Shown here piece by piece: positions 15,202 to 22,610 of a stretch of DNA of 22,610 nucleotides (position 1 is its first letter; each line of letters opens with the position of its first letter). The stretch spans positions 1 through 22,610 of the forward strand of contig JAQWBK010000015.1 in NCBI GenBank assembly GCA_028706415.1. Reading direction: 5' to 3'. Under the pieces are notes generated by a model that was not told the DNA's origin, ran no database searches, and saw only the letters and a list, made by a program, of their open reading frames with translations. Source of the DNA: Oscillospiraceae bacterium (GTDB lineage Bacteria > Bacillota > Clostridia > Oscillospirales > Acutalibacteraceae). The translations under genes and the position numbers were made by a program.

Positions 15202-18200
15202 ATGAACGCTGAAATTATTATAGTAAGCCCTGAAAGCACAAGCAGCCAGTTCCTGACGTATGAATTGGCGTCATTCGGGATTACCACAACCCATCTCACC
15301 TCGGCCGGCAATGATTACGCCGATCTGCGTGAGAAGCTTTCTCATGCGCTGAGCCATAATGATATGATAGTGATGGTGGGGGGGCTGGATGTTGAGGATA
15401 ACTGCCCTGTGCGTGAAGTGGTGTCGGACGTGTTTGGTGCCCCCCTTGAGCTTAACGAGGACGGGCTGAGCAGAATTCACGAATACTATGATAATACAAG
15501 CAAGGTAATTCCGGCGGATTATGAGAAGCTGGTAATGCTGCCCCGAGGCTGTACCGTTTTCCCGAACGATCATGGTTATGCTCCGGGCTGTGCCATATCC
15601 CGTTATGGGCAGCATATTATTCTCTTGCCCTCCGAAAACAGCCAGCTTATGCCCATGTTTAGTGATTATGTTTCCCCATACCTATCTGTATTGATAAACG
15701 GCACCATCATTTCCCGCACCGTCGGCGTATTTGGGCTGTCGGAGGAAGTGCTTAACCAACGATTGGCGGATTTAATGTCCGAAGCTAATCCCAGCGTGGT
15801 TTCTTACGCCAAGGATGGGGAGGCCATTCTCAGAATAACCGCCAGGGCATCCGACCGTGTGTCGGCATGGGCACTCTGCGACCCTGTTGTGGAAGAGATA
15901 AAGCAGCGACTGGGCGTTTATGTGTACGGTGTGGATGTGGGTAGCTTACAAAAAGCTGTGGTTGCATTACTCCTTGATAAAAATATAAAAATAGCAACAG
16001 CCGAATCATGCACCGCCGGTTTGCTTTCCAGCAGACTGACCGAGGTTGCAGGGGTTTCGGCCGTTTTTGAGTGCGGTATTGCAGCATATTCACCCGAAAT
16101 AAAGCACTCGGTGCTTGGGGTGCCGGACGAGCTTATCCAGCAGTTTGGGACGGTAAGTCCCGAGGTTGCAGGTGCAATGGCAACCGGAGCTCGAAAGGTG
16201 GGCAAGGCGACACTCGGGGTTGGAATAACCGGGGTTGCAGGTCCGGATGAAAGCGAGGGCAAGCCGGTTGGCACGGTATATATTGCTGTTGCCGATGATA
16301 AGCGCGTCTGGGCAAAAAAAATCACGATTGATGCCATTGAAGGCCATCTCGACCGTGAATCAATTCGTGCGCTTGCAACCTCCCATGCCCTCGACCTTGT
16401 GCGCCGATACCTTGAAGCCATGCCCACGGTTATGGCGGGTGGTAAAATAATAAATGATGAGGTTTCGGAATCCCCAATCATCCCCCAAAGTGACATTGTA
16501 GAGAAAAAAGATAGATTTTTATGTAGATTTTTGCCGTGTAAAGGCGATAGAAAAATTGATATATTTTTTAAAATTGCCTTTATTCTCTCGGTGATTTTCA
16601 TAACCAGTATTTTATTCTTTTTCATATATCTCAGGGTATTAAAGCCTATCGAAAACCAAATGCTTTTCGATAAGATTGCCGGTATTTATAACAGCCCTAA
16701 TATATCGATGAGTTCGGACATAAATCATCCCGATGGAATGCTTTCCGAGTTTTATGCCCTGTATGCCAGAAATTCGGAGGTTGCCGGTTGGGTAAAGATT
16801 GACGAGACAGAAATAAATTATCCGGTCATGTCATATAAAAGCGGATTTTACCAAAATCATAATTATGACCGTCAGTATTCGCGTTATGGTGTTCCATACT
16901 TTTCAAAAAACACTGTATTAACTTCACCCGAATCGGTCAACCGCTCGATAGTGATTTACGGGAATAATACAAATGACGAGCAGATGTTCTCCGAGCTTAC
17001 ACACTATTACAATGATTTGGATTATCTGCGCGAACATCCGGTTATTGAAATGAACACCCTTTATAAGAGTGCCGAATGGAAAATCTTTTCGGTCATGGTG
17101 GTTGCCGAACCAAAGGGCGGCAGTGGTTTTGATTACACCCGTTCGGTTTTCGAGGATGAATACGATTTTCTGGGCTTTGCGGGGGCAATTAATACCCGCT
17201 CTCTTTACACTCTTCCGGTGGGAGAGGTAAATGTTCAGGAGGGGGATTCCCTTCTGCTTTTGTCAACAGACTTTGAAAATGTAGCCGGGTTTGAAGGGGC
17301 GCGTCTTGTTGTGGCGGCGCGTCAGATTCGTCCGGGGGAATCCGAAACCGTCGACCTATCCGAGGCAAGCTTAAATAGGGAGGCCATCATGCCGGAGGAA
17401 TGGCCTTTTAAAGCACCCTCTACTACCACCCAAGAATATGTGACTACAACCCTCTCAACCGCCCAAACCACCCAGGCAACAAGCACCCAGCCTTCTGCCA
17501 CCACCTCCAGCTTAATTACCTCCACTGCAACCGCTACCACAAATAACGGAACTGAAAACACCACCTCGGCTTCGGCTTCCGCTTCGGCTTCGGCCACCAC
17601 TACCAAACCCACCACTACCAAACCCACCACCTCCACCACCGAATCCACCCAGCCCACTACCATACCCCCGATTGAGGCGGGGCGGCTTGATGAATCGGTT
17701 TTTCTTGCCAACTGTATAATAGAAGACGAAAGCGGGACTTTCAAGCCAAAGAACAAATCCGAGCTTCAAATGGTGTTGGCCAGAGTGGTAAAAAACGAGC
17801 TGGGTTCAGAAAGAGCCTTTGACAATGACCTTGCAGCCCAGAAAGCGCAGGCTATTGCATCATATACATATATACTTAATTATTCGGCGGGTAAAAAAGC
17901 CTATTCTATTAAAGGCATTAAGACGATTGATCTAAGTAACAGCGTTGACAAAAGGATATATAATGCCGTGGGCGAGGTGGCGGGAATCAAAATATTAAAC
18001 GGCGATTCCACCATAGCATCACAATATTTTGCCTCCTCTCCCGGCTTTACATCAAATAATCTAGAGGTTTATGGATCCACTCTTTTGCCCTATCTTAAAA
18101 GCGTTGAGAGTAAACATGAAACCGCCGAGAAAATGCACCCGGCTGCAAAATGGGGAACAGAGGTTACAATATCTATGAACGAGCTATCAGAAAAGCTGAA

Positions 18201-18600
18201 TGCAAAACATGGAACCGTTTCTTTTGAACCGGGCGACACCCCTTTTTTTATCCGGAAAGTCGACAAAAACGGACAATATGTTGTAGAAACCAACGCATAT
18301 TTTATGAGTGGCGGAAACAAAAGATATCTGAGGGGACATGAAATCAGGATGGCGGTGGGCCCCACCAGAATCCGCTCCCATGCATTCACCGTTGTGTCCT
18401 CCACGGAGGAATCACTAACCCTATCGGTTAAGGGGTACGGTCATGGCTTGGGGATGAGCCAAGAGGGTGCAGCCCAATATGCCAAGCATGAAAAATGGGA
18501 TTTCAGACAAATTCTCAGCCATTATTACAGCATAACCAAAACCTCCTCTCATCGGCTGGTTGCCCCCGTCTGGGGTAGCTCGGCGGCAAGTATTACTTGA
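15202..18600 (+). CDS. CinA/PncC - transmembrane - inactive sortase B fold - SpoIID/LytB fusion protein
   Basis: This is a single uninterrupted ORF of 1,132 residues. Residues 1-170 resemble the CinA MoaB-like domain but lack GxE-L and GGLGPT (here VSPES and GGLDVED). Residues about 250-412 are an intact-looking PncC nicotinamide-nucleotide amidohydrolase domain, with Ser269 in TAESCTAGLL and GVAGPDESEGKPVGTV. A basic stretch and one helix (about 457-480) follow, then a sortase B fold (about 510-711) with Asn588 and Asp690 where the catalytic His and Cys should be; Arg707 remains. A Thr/Ser/Ala-rich linker (about 738-823) leads to a SpoIID/LytB domain (about 853-1120) with Glu866 and GYGHGLGMSQ, though the usual AARTY Arg is Tyr. 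The predicted topology is CinA inside, sortase-like and SpoIID domains outside. AAAGG lies ahead of the ATG. Function of the whole is unknown; peptidoglycan binding or trimming is plausible. Confidence 0.88.
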   Translation: MNAEIIIVSPESTSSQFLTYELASFGITTTHLTSAGNDYADLREKLSHALSHNDMIVMVGGLDVEDNCPVREVVSDVFGAPLELNEDGLSRIHEYYDNTSKVIPADYEKLVMLPRGCTVFPNDHGYAPGCAISRYGQHIILLPSENSQLMPMFSDYVSPYLSVLINGTIISRTVGVFGLSEEVLNQRLADLMSEANPSVVSYAKDGEAILRITARASDRVSAWALCDPVVEEIKQRLGVYVYGVDVGSLQKAVVALLLDKNIKIATAESCTAGLLSSRLTEVAGVSAVFECGIAAYSPEIKHSVLGVPDELIQQFGTVSPEVAGAMATGARKVGKATLGVGITGVAGPDESEGKPVGTVYIAVADDKRVWAKKITIDAIEGHLDRESIRALATSHALDLVRRYLEAMPTVMAGGKIINDEVSESPIIPQSDIVEKKDRFLCRFLPCKGDRKIDIFFKIAFILSVIFITSILFFFIYLRVLKPIENQMLFDKIAGIYNSPNISMSSDINHPDGMLSEFYALYARNSEVAGWVKIDETEINYPVMSYKSGFYQNHNYDRQYSRYGVPYFSKNTVLTSPESVNRSIVIYGNNTNDEQMFSELTHYYNDLDYLREHPVIEMNTLYKSAEWKIFSVMVVAEPKGGSGFDYTRSVFEDEYDFLGFAGAINTRSLYTLPVGEVNVQEGDSLLLLSTDFENVAGFEGARLVVAARQIRPGESETVDLSEASLNREAIMPEEWPFKAPSTTTQEYVTTTLSTAQTTQATSTQPSATTSSLITSTATATTNNGTENTTSASASASASATTTKPTTTKPTTSTTESTQPTTIPPIEAGRLDESVFLANCIIEDESGTFKPKNKSELQMVLARVVKNELGSERAFDNDLAAQKAQAIASYTYILNYSAGKKAYSIKGIKTIDLSNSVDKRIYNAVGEVAGIKILNGDSTIASQYFASSPGFTSNNLEVYGSTLLPYLKSVESKHETAEKMHPAAKWGTEVTISMNELSEKLNAKHGTVSFEPGDTPFFIRKVDKNGQYVVETNAYFMSGGNKRYLRGHEIRMAVGPTRIRSHAFTVVSSTEESLTLSVKGYGHGLGMSQEGAAQYAKHEKWDFRQILSHYYSITKTSSHRLVAPVWGSSAASIT

Positions 18601-18616
18601 GAAAAGTATAATATCT

Positions 18617-18670
18617 TTAAATATAATCAGCCCTATGGTCGGTCGACCATGGGGCTGATTATATTTTTAT
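18617..18670 (+). terminator. Strong intrinsic terminator ending the operon
   Basis: Outer arms AAATATAATCAGCCC (18619-18633) and GGGCTGATTATATTT (18652-18666), plus the inner pair ATGGTC/GACCAT, are followed by TTTTTAT. It lies 17 bp after the fusion gene and separates it from the phage-like module. Confidence 0.9.
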
Positions 18671-18724
18671 CCCCCCCACTTGCAGGTCACCAAGCAGGTT
18701 GTGGTATGGTACATACAGATCTCA

Positions 18725-18858
18725 AATAAAAGGTGAGACATCTTTGCGGTCTGTTTTCCGCCATACAGCGTTGTTGTCGTCGGCGGGCGTCAGCCCGCTT
18801 TCCTCCTCCGCCTTGCATGACGAAAAACATCCTCGCAAATTTTGTCTCACCTTTTATT
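18725..18858. repeat. Palindromic repeat, copy A
   Basis: Terminal inverted repeats AATAAAAGGTGAGACA (18725-18740) and its perfect complement (18843-18858) enclose internal hairpins (for example GGCGGGC...GCCCGC) with no coding capacity. The core 18738-18856 matches copy B (22444-22562) at 117 of 119 positions in the same orientation. It ends about 20 bases before the ribosome site of the terminase small subunit gene. The sequence 18671-18724 has nothing recognisable. Confidence 0.9.
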
Positions 18859-18887
18859 AGTTGAATAAAACAAAGGGGGAGAGTTTT

Positions 18888-19271
18888 ATGGATCGGCCGT
18901 CGGAAGTTTTCAAGGATGCCCGCCGCATAAGGAATAAAATTAACGCTGCGCGGTCCTTTGCCGAGAGCAGGGGGATTGCCATGACGGTTGAGAGGCTGGG
19001 GGTTTATCTGGGGGTTTCCAGCCGTACTATTCTCGAATTTGCGCTGGGGGAGGATGAACCACCGAAGGAACTGAGGGAGGCGCACAAACTGCTATTTCTG
19101 GCGTGTGAGGAGATTGCGGCATCTCACATCGAACACGGCATGACAAAGGGGAATAATCCGTCCATGGATATCCTGCTTTTGAAGAATAACCTGCAATATC
19201 ACGATAAGCCGCATCCGGCGGCACGCAATACAGGGGTTGTGATTGTTGGGGAGGATGAGATTCCAGAATAA
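18888..19271 (+). CDS. Phage terminase small subunit (GP3-package-like DNA-packaging protein)
   Basis: This protein of about 127 residues recognises phage DNA for packaging. The central AMTVERLGVYLGVSSRTILEF is a helix-turn-helix of the type found in DNA-packaging gp3-like small terminase proteins (TxxGLAxxLGVSRxTLxxY). The C-terminal part is mixed and ends in acidic residues. The ATG at 18888 has GGGGGAG upstream; an in-frame codon at 18861 lies at the edge of copy A and has no site. It is followed by the portal gene. The family call is by motif and neighbours rather than by overall similarity. Confidence 0.78.
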   Translation: MDRPSEVFKDARRIRNKINAARSFAESRGIAMTVERLGVYLGVSSRTILEFALGEDEPPKELREAHKLLFLACEEIAASHIEHGMTKGNNPSMDILLLKNNLQYHDKPHPAARNTGVVIVGEDEIPE

Positions 19272-19322
19272 TGGTTAATACGAGTATTAGTATAAGCATA
19301 CATGAAAGGATGCAGATTTTAT

Positions 19323-21038
19323 ATGGATAGAAATTCACAAAGGAATATGCTCGGGCGGATTTGGGATGAATATATGACCGGAGTTAAATTCAAAGCTGCC
19401 CTGGGAAACCGAGGATTATATGAACAGAACAGCATGAATGAACGCTTTTTTGCGGGGGATCAATGGCATGGAGCCAATTGTGGCAACGACCGCCCACTTG
19501 TCAGGCATAATGTGATTAAACGAATCGGGGATTACAAAATTGCATTGATAAGCAAAAACAAGGTTGCGGTTAATTATTCCGCCGACGGGGTGACGGTTCC
19601 CGTCTCCATGAACCGGCAGATAAAATGCTTGCGGGCAGAGCTTTCCCAAGGGAAGGAGCAGGCGGTTTCGCATTTTAGCGGGCTTACCGATACCCTGCTC
19701 GCCACCGAAAAGGAGATTGGGCTGGTTATGGACGCCTTGTCAGACTACTTCGATATTACATCTGAGCGGGTAAAATTCACCGATATTCAGGAGCAGGCTT
19801 TGCGTAACGCTTATATCTCGGGTACCGGAATTGTTTATACATGGTGGGACGACAGAATTCCCACCGGACTGTATGCGGATGACGGACGGACAACCCCGAT
19901 AAGGGGGGATATATCCTGCCAGGTGCTGGATGTGGAGAATGTTTATTTCGGTGATCCAAATCTTGATGATATTCAAGAGCAGCCTTTTATCATGATTGCC
20001 CAGCGCCGCGATGTAGAGGATTTACGGCGGGAGGCAAGGCGGTATCAGCTTCGCGAATATGAGGTGCAAAGCATCCGTCCCGACGGCGATACCGCATATA
20101 TGGCGGGGGAACACAGCGGGAATGAACCCCCCGAATCAGGTAAAGCAACCGTGCTTACAAAGTTTTGGAAGGAGTGGAATGCCGATGGCACCGAGTTTGT
20201 AATCAAGGCGGTCAGGGTTTGCAACAAGACTGTAATCCGTCCGGCTTGGGATATCGGAATTCGGCAGTATCCCTTTGCAAAAATGTCATGGGAGCGCAGG
20301 CGAAGCTGTGCCTATGGCGAAAGTGAGATAACATATCTAATCCCAAATCAGATTGCAATAAACCGCATGATAACCGCCAGTGTGTGGGCGGTTATCATGA
20401 TGGGAATGCCGATAATGGTGGTAAACAGCGATATAGTGACCTCGGATGTGACCAACGACCCCGGCCAGGTAATACCTGTTTGCAGCGGCAGTGAGGATGC
20501 ACAATCGGCCATACGATATGTTGACCCGCCCAAATTTTCACCCGCCTTTGATGAGAATATTGCTTCACTCATCGGCAATACCCTGAAGCAGGCGGGGGCA
20601 AATGATGTGGTTTTAGGGGATGTCCGTCCCGACAATACCTCGGCAATAATGGCTGTTCGGGAAACCGCAACCCTGCCCCTTTTATCGGTGCAGAACCGCT
20701 TTTATAGCTTTATTGAGGATATAGCCCGAATTTGGGCAGAGTTCTGGGTTACTCATTACGGACAGCGCAAGCTGAAAATACGCGATGAAAGCGGCACATG
20801 GTATCTGCCGTTCAACGGCGAGCGGTATCGTGGCCTGCTGATTTCCACCCGGGTGGATGTAGGCCCCGCCGTGCTGTGGGGAGAAGAGCAGTCTATACAT
20901 ACACTGGACAGCCTGTTGGACAGAAAGGTGATCGACCCTGTTCAGTACCTTACCCGTTTACCAAAGGGAACCGTGCCCGAGCTTTCTCGATTAATAAATG
21001 AATTAAAGAACCCCGAAAAAACAGCTGCCGACGCATAG
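19323..21038 (+). CDS. Phage portal protein (P22-like)
   Basis: This 571-residue protein would form the dodecameric ring through which DNA enters the capsid. Seen here: an N-terminal segment with MNERFFAGDQWHG and RPLVRHNVIKRIGDYKI, then QALRNAYISGTGIVYTWWDD and VLDVENVYFGDPNLDDIQEQ. The latter part has long helical stretches and a motif DVRPDNTSAIMAVRETATLP typical of the portal stem/wing region. This layout resembles P22-type portals more than SPP1-type, but that is judged by eye. The ATG at 19323 follows GAAAGGA with a long 12-base gap; the upstream ATG at 19302 has no site. The stop abuts the TerL region. Placement between TerS and TerL is unusual. Confidence 0.87.
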   Translation: MDRNSQRNMLGRIWDEYMTGVKFKAALGNRGLYEQNSMNERFFAGDQWHGANCGNDRPLVRHNVIKRIGDYKIALISKNKVAVNYSADGVTVPVSMNRQIKCLRAELSQGKEQAVSHFSGLTDTLLATEKEIGLVMDALSDYFDITSERVKFTDIQEQALRNAYISGTGIVYTWWDDRIPTGLYADDGRTTPIRGDISCQVLDVENVYFGDPNLDDIQEQPFIMIAQRRDVEDLRREARRYQLREYEVQSIRPDGDTAYMAGEHSGNEPPESGKATVLTKFWKEWNADGTEFVIKAVRVCNKTVIRPAWDIGIRQYPFAKMSWERRRSCAYGESEITYLIPNQIAINRMITASVWAVIMMGMPIMVVNSDIVTSDVTNDPGQVIPVCSGSEDAQSAIRYVDPPKFSPAFDENIASLIGNTLKQAGANDVVLGDVRPDNTSAIMAVRETATLPLLSVQNRFYSFIEDIARIWAEFWVTHYGQRKLKIRDESGTWYLPFNGERYRGLLISTRVDVGPAVLWGEEQSIHTLDSLLDRKVIDPVQYLTRLPKGTVPELSRLINELKNPEKTAADA

Positions 21039-21067
21039 TGTTCCGGACGGGGAGGGTGATTATATTT

Positions 21068-22411
21068 ATGAAAATGCGGGATGAGGGCAGGAGAATAAAT
21101 CTTGCCGAGGTCGTGGGGCGGGGATACCGTGAATTTTGGGATTGTCGCCTGCGTTATAGGGTTGTTAAGGGGGGCAAGGCGTCTAAAAAATCCACAACGG
21201 CAGCCTTGTGGTTTATTGTTCAACTTATGAAATATCCTAAATCCAATCTGCTGGTTGTCCGTAATGTATTTAACACCCATTATAACTCTACATACGCCCA
21301 GCTCAAATGGGCAATAAAGCGTCTTGGGGTGGGCGACTACTGGAAGGCCACCGTTTCCCCCCTTGAGCTGCGTTATCTTCCCACAGGGCAGCGTATTATT
21401 TTCCGTGGCTTTGATGATGTATTAAAGCTGGCATCCACGACGGTCGAGAACGGTTATTTGTGCTGGGTATGGGTGGAGGAGGCTTTTGAAATAGCCTCTC
21501 AGGCGGATTTTGAAAAGCTGGATTTGTCGGTGCCGCGGGGCGAAATCCCCCCTCCCTTATTTAAGCAGACCACCCTCACATTTAACCCGTGGAATGAGAG
21601 CCATTGGCTGAAAAAGAGGTTTTTTGATACCAAAAGTCCGGATGTTCTTGCCTTGACCACCAACTATAAATGCAATGAATTTTTGGATGAAACCGATTTA
21701 TGCGTCTATACACGACTGCAGATTGAAAACCCTCGACGGTATGCGGTCGCCGGACTTGGTGAGTGGGGGGTTTCAGAGGGGCTGGTTTATGAGCGTTGGG
21801 AGATAGCCGAGTTTGATGTTTTGTCTATCACCCGAAATGAATCCCCCGATGCATGGAAATATCGACACATTTTCGGGCTGGATTACGGATATACCAACGA
21901 CCCCACCGCCTTTATTGCAATGGCGGTAAATCCCGTGGACAAGGTGCTTTACATCTATGACGAGCATTATGAAACAAGGATGCTGAATGATGCAATAGCC
22001 GCCATGATTACCGCCAAGGGCTTTTGCAAGGAGAGGATAAGGGTGGATTCGGCAGAGCCAAAAAGCAATGAGGATCTTCGCAGGCTGGGGATTACCCGAA
22101 TACTTCCAGCGCGCAAGGGGCGGGATTCGGTGCTTAACGGCATTGCAAAATTGCAGGAATACCGCATGATCGTGCATCCGTCATGCAGTCATACGGCGGC
22201 AGAGCTATCATCCTACCGGTGGAAAAAGTCTGCCGAGGATCAAGCTCAAAACCGACCCGAGGACCAAAACAATCATCTGATGGATGCCATGCGGTACGCA
22301 ATGGAGGATATCCTGTTTTTCCGCCCCCGAGAAAAGCATAACCGGGGACGAAATAACAAAATGATGAAGGGTGTGGTGGCATCGGATTTTAAGGGAGGCT
22401 GGGCGGTTTAA
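21068..22411 (+). CDS. terL: Phage terminase large subunit (PBSX-type)
   Basis: This 447-residue packaging motor and nuclease has a Walker A-like loop VVKGGKASKKSTTAAL near residues 33-48. It continues with the PBSX-family pattern LLVVRNVFNTHYNSTYAQLKWAI and SPLELRYLPTGQRIIFRGFDD, and Walker B is WVWVEEAFEI. The RNase H-like nuclease part begins FGLDYGYTNDPTAFIA and ends with the HLMDAMRYAMED motif, so both halves look intact. The ATG at 21068 has GGGGAGG upstream; a GTG at 21038 overlapping the portal stop is the alternative. The gene ends 8 bp before palindromic repeat copy B. With TerS and portal it forms a packaging module; no capsid or integrase gene is visible in this window. Confidence 0.93.
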   Translation: MKMRDEGRRINLAEVVGRGYREFWDCRLRYRVVKGGKASKKSTTAALWFIVQLMKYPKSNLLVVRNVFNTHYNSTYAQLKWAIKRLGVGDYWKATVSPLELRYLPTGQRIIFRGFDDVLKLASTTVENGYLCWVWVEEAFEIASQADFEKLDLSVPRGEIPPPLFKQTTLTFNPWNESHWLKKRFFDTKSPDVLALTTNYKCNEFLDETDLCVYTRLQIENPRRYAVAGLGEWGVSEGLVYERWEIAEFDVLSITRNESPDAWKYRHIFGLDYGYTNDPTAFIAMAVNPVDKVLYIYDEHYETRMLNDAIAAMITAKGFCKERIRVDSAEPKSNEDLRRLGITRILPARKGRDSVLNGIAKLQEYRMIVHPSCSHTAAELSSYRWKKSAEDQAQNRPEDQNNHLMDAMRYAMEDILFFRPREKHNRGRNNKMMKGVVASDFKGGWAV

Positions 22412-22418
22412 AATACTA

Positions 22419-22576
22419 ATACTGCTCTCAAGTAAAAATCAAGACATCTTTGCGGTCTGTTTTCCGCCATACAGCGTTGTTGTCGTCGGCGGGCGTCAGC
22501 CCGCTCTCCTCCTCCGCCTTGCATGACGAAAAACATCCTCGCAAATTTTGTTTCACCTTTTACTTGAGAACAGTAT
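22419..22576. repeat. Palindromic repeat, copy B
   Basis: The ends ATACTGCTCTCAAGTAAAA (22419-22437) and TTTTACTTGAGAACAGTAT (22558-22576) are complementary with one mismatch. The interior is nearly identical to copy A (117/119) and in the same orientation. It lies directly after the TerL stop. After it, AAGGGAGG at 22594-22601 looks like the ribosome site of a gene beginning past the window end. Confidence 0.9.
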
Positions 22577-22610
22577 AAAACACACTCATAAAAAGGGAGG
22601 TCGCAAGATT

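Noticed and set aside
15202..18600. Two or three separate genes (cinA, sortase, spoIID)
   Set aside because: The frame is open throughout, with no stop, and the inter-domain stretch has a proper basic anchor and helix rather than a gene boundary. No good internal ribosome site stood out.
18725..22576. Palindromic repeats as CRISPR or as prophage att sites
   Set aside because: There are only two copies, far apart, each palindromic with its own inverted ends. There are no spacers and no integrase or tRNA beside them.

Overview
The window looks like the chromosome of an anaerobic, Gram-positive, probably gut-type Clostridia (an Oscillospirales/Ruminococcaceae-like lineage). This is inferred from the FeoA/FeoB type, two class B sortase folds with Thr-rich tails, a TnpX-type large serine recombinase, a corrinoid methyltransferase system of the acetogen/demethylator kind, moderate GC and strong AGGAGG ribosome binding sites. 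No rRNA, tRNA or CRISPR array was seen.

Region 1 (1-10809): the 3' end of feoA is followed by feoB, which is cut in two by an 8,519-bp insertion. The two halves (149-1449 and 9961-10809) share the 8-bp core ACCATGTG. Joining them at that core restores an in-frame FeoB of about 713 residues. The insertion is bounded by 16-bp perfect inverted arms, and in the joined circle these are symmetric about a central TG, as expected for an attP of a serine recombinase. It carries a small TnpW-like ORF, a large serine recombinase, and a corrinoid-dependent methyl-transfer cassette: a UroD/MtaA-type methyltransferase, an ASKHA/2Fe-2S corrinoid activase, a DUF1638 protein, a PocR-AraC-type regulator and a B12-binding corrinoid protein. 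A small acidic coiled-coil ORF lies at the right end. No methyltetrahydrofolate-side methyltransferase is on the element, so the host presumably supplies it. The element also holds a 157-bp MITE-like palindrome with an ATAA duplication and a second att-arm palindrome at the recombinase stop codon.

Region 2 (10923-18670): a promoter drives an apparent operon of cysteine desulfurase, class B sortase, thiI, and a 1,132-residue fusion protein, ending at a strong intrinsic terminator. The desulfurase and ThiI form a logical tRNA/thiamin sulfur-transfer pair. The fusion joins a degenerate CinA N-domain, a PncC amidohydrolase domain, one membrane helix, a sortase B fold whose catalytic His and Cys are replaced by Asn and Asp, a Thr-rich linker and a SpoIID/LytB domain. 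The intact SrtB two genes upstream has the same inside-to-outside topology and a similar Thr-rich tail, which suggests duplication and a possible working pair at the cell surface.

Region 3 (18690-22610): a phage DNA-packaging module in the order TerS, portal, TerL, bracketed by two near-identical (117/119) copies of a palindromic repeat in the same orientation. The window ends before any capsid gene.

The most unusual items are the site-specific interruption of feoB by a methyltransferase-carrying element, which is predicted to be reversible, and the CinA/pseudosortase/SpoIID fusion.
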